The position numbers were made by a program, and so were the translations under genes. 64,000 bases of DNA from Sugiyamaella lignohabitans (taxonomy: Eukaryota; Ascomycota; Dipodascomycetes; Dipodascales; Trichomonascaceae): positions 1,488,001-1,552,000 of the forward strand of contig NC_031674.1 in NCBI RefSeq assembly GCF_001640025.1, written 5' to 3'. The notes beneath the pieces were generated by a model. The model was given only the letters and a program-made list of their open reading frames with translations. It did no database searches and was not told the origin of the DNA. Of the stretch, positions 10,471 through 20,206 are shown one piece after another; the stretch's first letter is position 1; the number at the start of each line of letters is the position of its first letter.

Positions 10471-12624
10471 ATGTCGAGTCAGGGTCTGGCGTACGCGAAG
10501 AATGCGTCGGACGCCGCGAAAAGGGCTGCTGCTGGTCTGTCGGGGTCGCCTCGGGGAGGAGGAAATGGTAGTCCCAGCTTGAATCGGTCTGGTTCACAAA
10601 CCACGCCAGCCAGCTCTCCTGGACCGTCATTAGGCCACGGAAGTTCAATTACCGCTAATCGAGCCGCTGGGTCTCCAGCTAGCCAGCGTCAAAGCTCGCC
10701 TTTGAAATCGAGTCTGAAGAATGGCTCCAGGGGGGGTACCAACAGTAACAGTAATAATGGCATAATCAGTAACAATGGTAATGGAAATGGTAGTGGAAAT
10801 GGCAATGGCAATGGCAGCAATAGCAGTGGGAATGGCAGCAGTAAAAGTCATGGAACCGGTACCAAAGGATCAGGTGCTGCTGCAAACCGACCGGGGTCGT
10901 GGTCTGGATCCACTGCTGGGTCGTCTCAGTCCCAGCTTCGTAAACGAAAGGCTAATGCTGGTGGTGGTGGCGGTTCTAGTGGTCCAGGTTCTGGTGTGAA
11001 AACTACTGGATCGGCTTCGAATTCGAGTCCGTACTCATCTCGACCCGGATCTTCTGTTAATAGCCCGGCCAGATCCAGGAGAGCCAGTTATACAGGAGCA
11101 TCGGGTCTGCCTCCATCACCACTGGTCAATTCCCCGTTATTCGAATTTCTTTCGCCTTTTAAAGGCGCTTCTACTCAATGGGTGGCCAGATATATCATTA
11201 TCTCGTTTGCTATTATTATACGGTCGGCAGTAGCTCTTGGCCCATATTCAGGATTTCAGTCCCCTCCGATGCACGGAGATTTCGAGGCTCAGAGACACTG
11301 GATGGAATTGACTATCCATTTGCCAATAGATCAATGGTACTTTTATGACCTTCAATGGTGGGGACTGGATTATCCACCCTTGACAGCATATCATTCTTGG
11401 TTATTAGGCAAAATTGGTTCGGCTTTTAATCCCAGCTGGTTTGCTCTGGGCTCTTCTCGGGGTCTCGACGACTATGATTTAAAATCTTATATGAGAGCCA
11501 CTGTCATATTTTCCGAGCTGGCGGTTTATATTCCAGCTGTTATCTGGTTTGTGAGATGGAGTGGTACTAAGAGCCCTAATAAACTGAGTCCTATTGACCA
11601 GTCTATAGCAGCTGCTGCTATTATCTTTCAGCCGGCTGTTATTCTTATTGATCATGGCCATTTCCAGTATAATACGGTCATGCTCGGTCTGGCTTTGTTG
11701 TCTGTAGTCAATCTTGTCAATGGTCATCGTCTCAGCTCAGCTCTGTTCTTTGTATTGGCACTTGGTTTTAAACAGATGGCTCTTTACTACGCGCCAATCA
11801 TCTTTGCTTATATGCTGGGTGACTGTATCTTCCCTCGACCCAATATCATTCGTTTACTGGGTATTGGAGTAGTAGTGATCTTAACGTTTTCTGCACTGTT
11901 TGGACCCTTGTTATTATCAGGAGGAGTTCCTGTGATTCTTCAAAGCATCCATCGTATCTTCCCATTTTCACGGGGTCTTTGGGAAGATAAAGTCGCTAAT
12001 TTGTGGTGTACTGCCAATACTTTTGTCAAACTCAAGACTCTCTTTGACGATAAACAGCTACAATTAGCGAGTCTTGTCGCGACACTGGTTTCTATCACAC
12101 CAGCCATGATCATTGTATTTTTCAAACCACGACCGGAACTGCTTCCATGGGCATTAAGTGCTGGAGCATGGGGTTTTTTCCTGTTCTCTTTCCAAGTTCA
12201 CGAAAAAAGCGTCCTTCTGCCATTAATGCCAGCCACAGTGCTACTCTCGTACCCGGATCCGAACATTGTATCCAATGTCGTCTGGATCAACAACATCGCG
12301 ACCTTCTCACTGTGGCCCTTGCTGCACCGAGAAGGGCTCGTTCTGCAGTACGTGGTTATCGTGTTCCTGTGGAACTGGCTTATCGGCAACCTCAACCCCT
12401 CGCGGTTTTGGAAAATCCTCCCCAACTCGTGGTTCATGAGACTCGTACACACCGGCTCCTACACAGCCGCCATCGCCCTCCACCTGGCCGAATACCTCTA
12501 CCCAACGGCCCTCGGTTTCACGGCACGCTACCCGGACCTCTACATCCTCGGCAACGTGACCCTGTCATTCGCATGTTTCTCTCTCTTCTGGCTATGGACC
12601 CTATATAAACTAGCTACAATCTGA
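10471..12624 (+). CDS. ALG6: Dolichyl-P-Glc:Man9GlcNAc2-PP-dolichol alpha-1,3-glucosyltransferase
   Basis: 717 residues from the first ATG. The GT57 membrane enzyme adds the first glucose to the lipid-linked N-glycan precursor in the ER lumen. The catalytic part starts near residue 245 and shows the luminal HGDFEAQRHWME motif (acidic D270), then WGLDYPPLTAYHSW and about a dozen membrane helices. HGHFQYN follows at about residue 395. The first ~230 residues are low-complexity Ser/Gly/Asn with GN repeats. Known Alg6 proteins are about 540 residues and lack this, so the extension is unusual, but it is open and in frame. The last ~130 codons are far richer in C-ending codons than the middle of the gene. 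Leu299 in GLDYPP is encoded by CTG. Confidence 0.93.
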   Translation: MSSQGLAYAKNASDAAKRAAAGLSGSPRGGGNGSPSLNRSGSQTTPASSPGPSLGHGSSITANRAAGSPASQRQSSPLKSSLKNGSRGGTNSNSNNGIISNNGNGNGSGNGNGNGSNSSGNGSSKSHGTGTKGSGAAANRPGSWSGSTAGSSQSQLRKRKANAGGGGGSSGPGSGVKTTGSASNSSPYSSRPGSSVNSPARSRRASYTGASGLPPSPLVNSPLFEFLSPFKGASTQWVARYIIISFAIIIRSAVALGPYSGFQSPPMHGDFEAQRHWMELTIHLPIDQWYFYDLQWWGLDYPPLTAYHSWLLGKIGSAFNPSWFALGSSRGLDDYDLKSYMRATVIFSELAVYIPAVIWFVRWSGTKSPNKLSPIDQSIAAAAIIFQPAVILIDHGHFQYNTVMLGLALLSVVNLVNGHRLSSALFFVLALGFKQMALYYAPIIFAYMLGDCIFPRPNIIRLLGIGVVVILTFSALFGPLLLSGGVPVILQSIHRIFPFSRGLWEDKVANLWCTANTFVKLKTLFDDKQLQLASLVATLVSITPAMIIVFFKPRPELLPWALSAGAWGFFLFSFQVHEKSVLLPLMPATVLLSYPDPNIVSNVVWINNIATFSLWPLLHREGLVLQYVVIVFLWNWLIGNLNPSRFWKILPNSWFMRLVHTGSYTAAIALHLAEYLYPTALGFTARYPDLYILGNVTLSFACFSLFWLWTLYKLATI

Positions 12625-12650
12625 GCACATGAATTTTACCCGATGGGTGC

Positions 12651-12781
12651 TGCCTCCGGCGGCTGGGGCTCCGCCCCAGACCCTGGTTGCTCCTCTCGCT
12701 TCGCTCGAGTCGTTTCGTAGACGGTCTCCTGCGAAGCAGGAGCAACCAGGGTCTGGGGCGGAGCCCCAGCCGCCGGAGGCA
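12651..12781 (-). repeat. GC-palindrome element, complete (A left, B right), near-perfect
   Basis: 131 bp, the shortest and cleanest copy. Both cores read CTGGGGCTCCGCCCCAG or its exact inverse. It starts only 27 bases after the ALG6 stop codon, so it should lie in the ALG6 3' UTR. Confidence 0.94.
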
Positions 12782-13293
12782 CGTCGACTCCGGTCAACGA
12801 ACATGTGGCCCTAAAGCGAACCTCGGCCGAGTGTATTCGGTCGGCCGAAGATTATTAACAGGCACTGCTTTGCTCTCCTTCCAGCCATTTATGCAATTAG
12901 AGAATCGAAGGCAAATCTCATACTACTTGGTATTCCGGAAGTGTGTTTGTAAGATGAAGAGAGAAAAGCTTCTCGCAGCATGAAAAATTCCTTTTATACC
13001 CTCTGCACAGCCGCGCGCGCCGGCCGATCTGACAAACCCCCTGGTATTTCCTAGTTCGACCACCCCTGAAACTGCGTCCGGGGGCTGGGGCTCCGCCCCA
13101 GACCCCGCTGCTCCTCTCGCTACGCTCGAGTCAGGGCGGCGACGGTCCTAGTAATCTCCTGCTCCGCAGGAGCTACGGGGTCTGGGGCAGCGCCCCAGCC
13201 GCCGGAGGCATAAGGGCCGCTCGTGGCGATCAGACAAACAAGTATATCAGGTATATATAGGACTAAGTGGCGAGGTAGAGAAGAAGCTAGGGT
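12782..13293. other. Convergent intergenic region, ALG6 / first GH17 gene
   Basis: Apart from the GC-palindrome at 13073-13210 I see no gene or recognised motif. Together with the copy at 12651 this gives two full elements between the same two convergent stop codons. Confidence 0.5.
13073..13210 (-). repeat. GC-palindrome element, complete (A left, B right)
   Basis: 138 bp. The left end is altered (TGCGTCCGGGGG), module A has CTACGC in place of CTTCGC, and the B hairpin has loop TCC (CTCCTGC-TCC-GCAGGAG). Stems are preserved. It ends 83 bases beyond the GH17 stop codon. Confidence 0.9.
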
Positions 13294-15211
13294 CTAGTTT
13301 TTTTCTTTGGCTCGCCGCTGGAGGGTACAGGTGGGGATGGTGATGTTCTTGAGCTCCCTGTCGGCGTTGAACAGGCCCCATTGGGTCTCCCATTGCGAGT
13401 CCGGGGTGTTCCATCTCTCCTTCCAGGGCTGGTCAATAGCCTCGAACCAGTACCAGCCAATGTCTTTATGTGTGCTGTCTAGAGGGTCGCAGATCCAGCT
13501 GTCCAGGAATGATTGTAGCTCAGACAACCCGGCTACTGAGCCCTGGATATGACCTCCTCCACTGGGCCATCCAACTTCAGAAATGATGCTGGTCGCGTTC
13601 TCGGGATGTATGTGAGGCACCACCTGTTGCAACAGGAAGTCGTACGTCCATTTGGCCGAAATACTGACATGGACTCCTCCAAAGAATGGATGGATATTGG
13701 CAGCCATGATATCCACATGCTTGGCTAGTTCTGGTGTCCATTTCGACCCGATTTCGGACGTTCCGACTGGAATGTGTCCGGCATTGATATATCGAAGGTA
13801 GTCTTGCACATAGTCAATGTACCGGATAAGCTCGCCGGTTGACAGGTCTCCTCGGAAAAGTACCTCGTTTCCAACTAGGATGGAGTTGAAGTAGTGCAGA
13901 GGGTATTTCGACAGAAGGTGCTCCATCTCGGTCAGTTGGCGAATTGACGACTCGTGGCTCTTGTCAATCCATATTCCTAATGACAACGACATGTTGGTCA
14001 GTCCCAGGTCCTGGAAAGCATTTAGGATCAGTGCTCCTTGATTACAGTCGGTACCGTATATTCTTATCCGGTCAGTGAGCTGCGACAGCAGAGCAACGTC
14101 CAAGGTAACGTCTTTCTGAGTGACCCCGCACTCTGGATACTGAGCATTACGAGGCGTGTAATTCATGCCATAGAATACCTTGTGAAGGTCTGGCCTTCCC
14201 ATAAGCGACTTGACGTCCGGGTCACTGGTACTGACTTTCTTTCTTGACGGTGGCTTGGTAATATTGCCGTTTTTCGAGCTCGACTGGTTTCGGTTTTCCT
14301 GGTATCTGTTTGTGTTAGTTGCTGTCCTGCCAGTAGGTCTTTAATCAACTTACATTATAAAACAAATCAGAAGAATCAAAAATACCGGCACAGCCACCCA
14401 TAGAGCACGTTTCAAATAGGTGATGAGCTTTGTACTTTTTCTTGCTTCCTCGTCGTCGTCATCACCTCCATCTGATGTGGTCTTGTGCTTTTCAATAATT
14501 TCGTCGCTCGACGCGTCATTATCATCGTTTGACTTGTCCAGTTTCTTGGAACTATCAGCAGCAGCAGCATCTGGTCCCGATTGGACATTGTCTCCACTGT
14601 TATCACTGTCGTCTGCTTTTTGTTGGTCTCTCCATGAATCCGACAGGGACATAACACTGCTGCCCTCAACACGATGTACACTTTGTCTTTCCTCTTTCTG
14701 AAACTCGGTGGTAGCACTCTCGTTAGGGTTTAGACTAAGTGATATCCTGCTCCGATTGGAAAAGTTTGTCAGTGACCTATTTTGAACTCGTTCTGGCCAT
14801 TTCGGTTCTCCATAGACTGTTCTTGGAGAAGTTGCCTTGCTCCCTGTTTGTGAAGGAGCGACCGGCGTGGCACCCAAACTTCCATCATCTATGACTTGTT
14901 AGTTCTAGTTCTGTCAGTTAACTAAACAATCTAATCTTACCTCTTGAGTTTTCTAGGTTCTTATCCAACAGTGACCTTAGCTCTTCCGGACGAATGCCCG
15001 CGTATTTGTCGTGGATAGGAGTCGAGGCATTGCCGATATTACTTTCATCTGCTATACCATCGGCATCTACCCCTGGAGTATTCTCAGTAGTCTCAAAATT
15101 TCTAAATGACAGAGACGCCTGGCTTTCCGACAAGACATTAAGCTCTGGAATGTTGGTGGCCGCCACCTTTGCACTTGAGGGTCCTGTTGACGGCCTAGAC
15201 TTTGTTTCCAT
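13294..15211 (-). CDS. Type II membrane-anchored GH17 beta-1,3-glucanase-like protein, copy 1
   Basis: Exons 15211-14941, 14888-14354 and 14305-13294 (introns of 52 and 48 nt) give 605 residues. About 247 hydrophilic, acidic cytosolic residues precede one membrane segment (about 250-269, ALWVAVPVFLILLICFIM). A GH17 domain fills the outside part, from about residue 305 (KVFYGMNYTPRNAQYP). Both catalytic motifs are present: VGNEVLFR with the acid/base E416, and SEVGWPSGG with the nucleophile E512. This layout matches the btgC class of filamentous-fungal endo-1,3-beta-glucosidases, which remodel wall glucan at the cell surface. The cytosolic tail carries TPIHDKY at 64-70, shared with the neighbouring paralogue. 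The start codon at 15211 is the first ATG of the frame. Confidence 0.9.
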
Positions 15212-15424
15212 CACCGCTTAATATTTTCAATTCTTGGATTCCAGTATTTTGGCGTGAATTATGAAAACGTGTTGGTTCTTCTGAGATTCATTATATTGGG
15301 TATTTATCATTATGGATAGCCTGGGTAGTTCGTTATGGAGTTTCACTATCAAACGCATAATTATGGAAAAAAAAGAAAGCCAGTTTTTACTTTATTCACT
15401 ATATCTACTGCAACTTGTATTAGC

Positions 15425-17412
15425 CTAGCTGGTATTCTGTGAACACAGGGGAATAGTAATGTTCTTCAGTTTCCTATCTGCGGTGAACAGTCCCCATTGA
15501 GACTCCCACTGAAAGCTTTCTGTATTCCATTTATCCTTCCAAGGTTGATCAAATGCTTCATACCAATACCAACCGACATCAGTATCCTGATTCGTGCACA
15601 ACCAGTTGTCCAAAAACATCTGCATCTCTTTTTCTCCTGCAACTGCCTCATGTAGAGCACCTCCTCCGCTTGGCCAACCAACTTCCGATATAATGTACAT
15701 CACATTTGCTGGACTTATTCTACCCGCTACTTGTCGGAGAAGGAAGTCATAAGTCCACTTGGTAGAATTCTGGACGTTGACCCCTCCAAAAAACGGGTGT
15801 ATGTTGGCTGCCAAGATGTCGACATGCTTCGCCAGATCATGTGTCCATTTCGACCCAATTTCTGAGGTGCCTACAGGGATATCTTTTATTCCTTGTTTTC
15901 GTAGATACGCCTTGACATATTCAATATATGTAACTAGCATTTCCATTCCTGTATCCTGACGAAATAGAACGTCGTTTCCGACAATTATTGAGTTGAAATA
16001 CTGGCTTGGATAATGTTTGAGAAGCTCCCGGAGTGCTCGTACTTGTCGCAACGAGATTGCCAACGACGAGTCAACCCACACTCCTACTGAAACTGTCATG
16101 TCCAGCTTCAAATCCTGAATAGCATTGAATATATATGCCACCTGATTGCAGTCTGTTGAAAACACCTTGATCCGTTTTGTCAGCTGAGACAGGATTGCTA
16201 AATCTAGAGTAACCTCCCGCTGTTTGATATTACAATCAGGATATAGTGCGTTTCTGGGGGCATAATTAATTCCATAGAAAGTTTGATGAAGCCGGGCATC
16301 TTTCATTAGTGCTTTTACTTCGTTGTCATCTTTAGTTATTTTTTCGTATCCAATTTCTTCCAAGAACCTCGTTTTATCTGACTCAGTTTCATTACTTTTA
16401 CTGAAAATACGTTAGACCTTCTCAATTTTACTTTAAAAATAAAAGGCAGAACTTACACAGGAATACTCAAACCGATACTAAAGTAGATCGACACTGTCAA
16501 GAGAAAAAACAACAGACTCGAGAGAATCACAAGCTGTATTCTTCGAGATTTCCTTGCTTCCAGTTTTCCGATACTTGTTGATTCCGAGCTCTTTCTTTCC
16601 AAGGTTTTTTCATTAATACTCCCTTGTCTAATACTACTATTCTCGCTGCCCTCTCTTCCTCTATTATCTGTCCGAGGGTCGATATTGTCCTCATCATGGT
16701 CGTTATAGTGCTGACTTATAGTTATTGTTTCTCTGGCAGTACCAAGAAATGTACCTGTTCCGGTGGTAGTGGATACTCCAATTGTATCGCTAGCAGTTCC
16801 TGCAATAGTTCCTGTCATTCTACTAGTGACTCTCGTTACAGCTTCAGTCACGGTCCCCGACGTTACCCCCGACGTAACCCCGGAAGTTACTCCGGACGTT
16901 AACCCAGAAGTCACACCTGACGCGGTTCCAACTTCCGGTCTTGATAGTGCTGGTGTGTTTCCAAGAAGTCCGAGGTCACCACTCAATCCATCTGGTCCCA
17001 GATTGACATTAATTCCCAAACCAGGCTCTCTAAATATTCGTAGTGGTTGTGTAGCAGTCAAAGGCGGCAGAGGATGTGTGATAGATATTTGCGAATCTTC
17101 ATTTACCAAATCATGGGCCCCTGATACTCTCTCTGTTTCCCGTGACCCACTAGACATCAACGTTGTAGGAAACGCTATCTCGCCATTCAATATCTCATCC
17201 AAGTCTGCCATACTGGTGTACTTGTTGTGGATCGGTGTTGGAGGAGCTGTTAACTCTGAAACCGTGTTTGGAGGATCTACCTCATATCTGGGTGAATTGG
17301 CTCTTTTGGAAATATCCAAAGGAGCTGTTTCTTTCAAAAAGCTATTACCCTCAAATGTCGGGTCCTCTTCTACCTCTCCTGGAGGCTCCTGAGTCGATGA
17401 ATCCACGGCCAT
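15425..17412 (-). CDS. Type II membrane-anchored GH17 protein, copy 2 (altered acid/base residue)
   Basis: Exons 17412-16457 and 16400-15425 (56-nt intron) give 643 residues. The layout is as in copy 1: a ~293-residue cytosolic part, a membrane segment at about 294-318 (LVILSSLLFFLLTVSIYFSI), then GH17. The intron lies right after the membrane segment, in phase 2, exactly as in copy 1, supporting tandem duplication. The cytosolic part shares TPIHNKY (59-65) but otherwise differs, with a tandem TSGV repeat near residue 190. The nucleophile motif SEVGWPSGG (E558) is intact. The acid/base motif reads VGND (D462, codon GAC at 15973-15971) instead of VGNE, so catalysis may be weak or lost. 213 bases separate it from copy 1. 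Confidence 0.9.
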
Positions 17413-17541
17413 TATTTGACTAATTCCACGGAAGCATAGAAGTCGCGCTTAACTTCAACTGTGGCCTATTTATTCAGCTCATTATTATGGCGGCTCCTAT
17501 TTTTTATGGACAATATTTGTTATGCTCGAGCTTAATCTGTC

Positions 17542-17596
17542 TGCCTCCGGCGGCTGGGGCGCTGCCCCAGACCCCGTTACTCCTGCTTCGCAGGAG
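17542..17596 (+). repeat. GC-palindrome element, left half only
   Basis: TGCCTCCGGCGGCTGGGGCG onward, with core loop GGGGCGCTGCCCC and a B-module hairpin TCCTGC-TTC-GCAGGA. It stops there, 130 bases upstream of the GH17 copy 2 start codon. Confidence 0.85.
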
Positions 17597-17751
17597 ATTG
17601 CTGTGATATTGGCTCAAGTACGGCATAGCTGACACTGTCTGCCTTTCACTAGACAAAATCAAGTCAAATCAATTAATCACTTCATGATCCTGGCACGAAT
17701 ATAGTTGTTCGAAGTGCGTATAGAATCAATATCAACTCCTTCCCCTGGTGT

Positions 17752-18080
17752 TTGTAGGTGATTGAGTGTGTTTGGAGGTGATTTGATCTGGAGGTGATTG
17801 AGGATGTTGCAGGTGAATGGGGATGTTTGTAGGTGATTGAGGGTGTTTGTAGGTGATCTGGGGATGTTTGTAGGTGATTGAGGGTGTTTGGAGGTGATTT
17901 GATCTGGAGGTGATTGAGGATGTTGCAGGTGAATGGGGATGTTTGTAGGTGATTGAGGGTGTTTGTAGGTGATCTGGGGATGTTTGTAGGTGATTGAGGG
18001 TGTTTGGAGGTGATTTGATCTGGAGGTGATTGAGGATGTTGCAGGTGATCTGGGGTATTTGCAGGTGAATGGGGATGTTT
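17752..18080 (+). repeat. GGTGAT minisatellite with a 116-bp higher-order unit
   Basis: Built from 16-21 nt monomers that all begin GGTGA (for example GGTGATTGAGGGTGTTTGTA). Six monomers of 16, 19, 20, 20, 21 and 20 nt form a 116-bp block. The block at 17774-17889 is repeated without any difference at 17890-18005. A third begins at 18006 and diverges after about 43 nt. Confidence 0.93.
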
Positions 18081-18337
18081 GGATATATATTAGAAGCTGA
18101 TTTCTAGCAGCCTTGTCATCGCGAGTTTCCCAAGAATCTAGTTAAGTTAAAATGTGATTAAATTACAGCTACTGAGCAAGACACCAACTCATAAACTCAG
18201 CTTCATCGATTTTGTTTGTCAAGAGCCTAATAAACTCCACATGCACAGTTACACTATAAATGCATTTCTGCATGAACTGATGTTTAAACATTATTAAGAC
18301 TGCATAAAATGCTTCTCTCTTAAATTATCGATAGGAA

Positions 18338-19327
18338 ATGCTGAAAAGCTCACGAATACCACTGAAAGGTAGGACATTGGTCCCATGGGCAGTCCGGACG
18401 CGGCATTTCCATGCTTCTCGTAAAACACAATTCGAACTTATATCATTAGTCGAACCAGTCCATGATGCGTTTCAACACCTTCACACTTGGTCTGGCTTGG
18501 AATGGCACGCTCTGATCCCGCTGACTACGATCCTGCTACGAAGCACTTTTACTCTACCGATCAGCATTTTAAACCGATTAAGGACCCGAAAACAAGTGGA
18601 ATTACAGCCTCTCTTATCTGGTATGGGACCCATTCTCAAGGCTCGGCTGGCGTCTTCAAAAGCTGCCCAACAGGGTTTATTGACTAGGGAACAGATTGAG
18701 GTCTTGACTGTCAAAGAAAAGAGAAAACAACGGATAAAACTATTTAAAAAGTTCAAATGTCAGACTTGGAAAAATTTAACTTTACCTTTGGTACAAATCC
18801 CAATCTGGATAGAAATGTCGATGGTTATCAGATCAATGTGTGGATGGTCTGCTCTTAAAGGTATTCCAAGTGAACCGAGTTTTCTCTCTGATTCTTTTTG
18901 GTGGTACTCCGACTTAATAGTATCAGATCCATATTACGCTCTACCGCTAGCAATTGGTGCTGTCAGTATGGCTAATATTGAGTGGAATGTGCTCTCAAAT
19001 CTTAGTCCAGCCGCCAGACGAGAACGAGAACTAAAGGAAGTTGCTCGTAGTAATCCCGATAGTGAAAAAGAACTTACAATGGCTGGACAGTCTGGTGTTT
19101 CTGGTCCTAGTATACCCGTCATTTTGACCAACATGGCCAGAGGAGGAACTATTATATTTATAACTATTGCCATGCAAGCACCGACTGCCCTCTGTCTGTA
19201 TTGGTTTTCTTCCAATGCCTATTCTCTGGTTCAAAATATCCTCCTTGACAAATATCTACCTATCACTGATTCACCTCAACCGCTGCAAATATCGGCTGAT
19301 ACCATGAAATTAGACGACCCACGATAG
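18338..19327 (+). CDS. COX18: Cox18-type mitochondrial inner-membrane insertase
   Basis: 329 residues of the Oxa1/YidC family. The first ~30 residues are basic and lack acidic residues (RTRHFHASRKTQF), a typical mitochondrial targeting signal. The domain starts with LISLVEPVHDAFQHLHTWSGLEWH and has about five membrane segments. It ends around LCLYWFSSNAYSLVQNILL, as in Oxa1-fold insertases. The short C-terminus without a ribosome-binding coiled-coil tail favours Cox18, which moves the C-terminal tail of Cox2 across the inner membrane, over Oxa1. No intron. It converges on SPT4 with only 217 bases between stop codons and no GC-palindrome there. Confidence 0.88.
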   Translation: MLKSSRIPLKGRTLVPWAVRTRHFHASRKTQFELISLVEPVHDAFQHLHTWSGLEWHALIPLTTILLRSTFTLPISILNRLRTRKQVELQPLLSGMGPILKARLASSKAAQQGLLTREQIEVLTVKEKRKQRIKLFKKFKCQTWKNLTLPLVQIPIWIEMSMVIRSMCGWSALKGIPSEPSFLSDSFWWYSDLIVSDPYYALPLAIGAVSMANIEWNVLSNLSPAARRERELKEVARSNPDSEKELTMAGQSGVSGPSIPVILTNMARGGTIIFITIAMQAPTALCLYWFSSNAYSLVQNILLDKYLPITDSPQPLQISADTMKLDDPR

Positions 19328-19544
19328 AAATCTGAAAAACATGTAACGAAATGTGACATTGACGACGAATTTACGAAAACAACTTTGTATATATTAGTTT
19401 CAACATATAAATATGTATATAAATAATAGCACATTAGCATAGCATGGTCGAATCAAGGGTCTGAAAAGTCAATTGACAAAGATACAACTCGTCTAGAATA
19501 CAGATAAAACATTTTAATGCACTTTTGAGCTTTTTGTGGCATCT

Positions 19545-20206
19545 CTAATCTTGAACACTGCCGTCTCTAGCGCGATAAATAACTCCCTTTCCGTGTAGAT
19601 CTTGAACAATTTCATCAGGTAACCTTCCGTTCACCTTGACAGCATATAGTCCAGTCTGAAATCCATCAACTCGAAGCCACTTAGCAACCTTTAGAATTAG
19701 TTAGCATCTCTTCAATCTGTACCTGATCAAGTTTGATATACATACCCATGAAGCTCCAGTATCACATACAGCTACCTGACCTTCGAATGCTGTTTCTTGT
19801 TAGATTTACTCCTTTTGTCATGCCCTTTGCTCTCTTATCTAGCAGATTAAATCTGTATTGACTTACAAGGACTAGTACAGTCTTGCACTAAACTATCATC
19901 TGATTTGAACGCCAGAATCGACTCGCAATTAGGGCATCCGTTATGAACAAAGTCCTAAATCGTTAGGTTAGCCCCTGATTTCAACTACTGTTTAACTATG
20001 CCATCTTTCCGTCATTTTATTTGAATAGCTCTTGAAGAACTAACAAATTGAAAAAGCCCAAAGAGGCCATTTGGATCTGGGGAAGCGACGCCAGCAACTT
20101 GCATAGCTCTCTTTCGAGTTCAGGCAGTTAAGTAAAAGAACTGACTTACTCTAAATGGTTGGATAATACCACAAATCATACAAGCACGATCTGTCCTCGA
20201 TGACAT
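19545..20206 (-). CDS. SPT4: Transcription elongation factor Spt4 (four exons)
   Basis: Exons 20206-20150, 19954-19867, 19789-19746 and 19688-19545 give 110 residues, the usual Spt4 size. Introns are 195, 77 and 57 nt, each with CTAAC before AG. Spt4 forms the DSIF complex with Spt5 and keeps RNA polymerase II processive. The zinc site is visible as C9-x2-C12 (RACMICG) and C26-x2-C29 (HNGCPNCE). [13 protein letters not shown] and [20 protein letters not shown] are family signatures. Three introns in 110 codons is dense for a yeast. Intron 1 is long and contains a 66-nt in-frame segment (20110-20045) that could be a cassette exon. Without it, spacing between the two Cys pairs equals that of other Spt4 proteins. 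Confidence 0.92.

Larger units (their letters stand above)
17413..18337. other. Divergent intergenic region, GH17 copy 2 / COX18
   Basis: No gene seen. It contains a GC-palindrome half copy (17542-17596) and a GGTGAT minisatellite (about 17752-18080). From about 18090 to COX18 the DNA is ordinary AT-rich promoter sequence. Confidence 0.6.
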
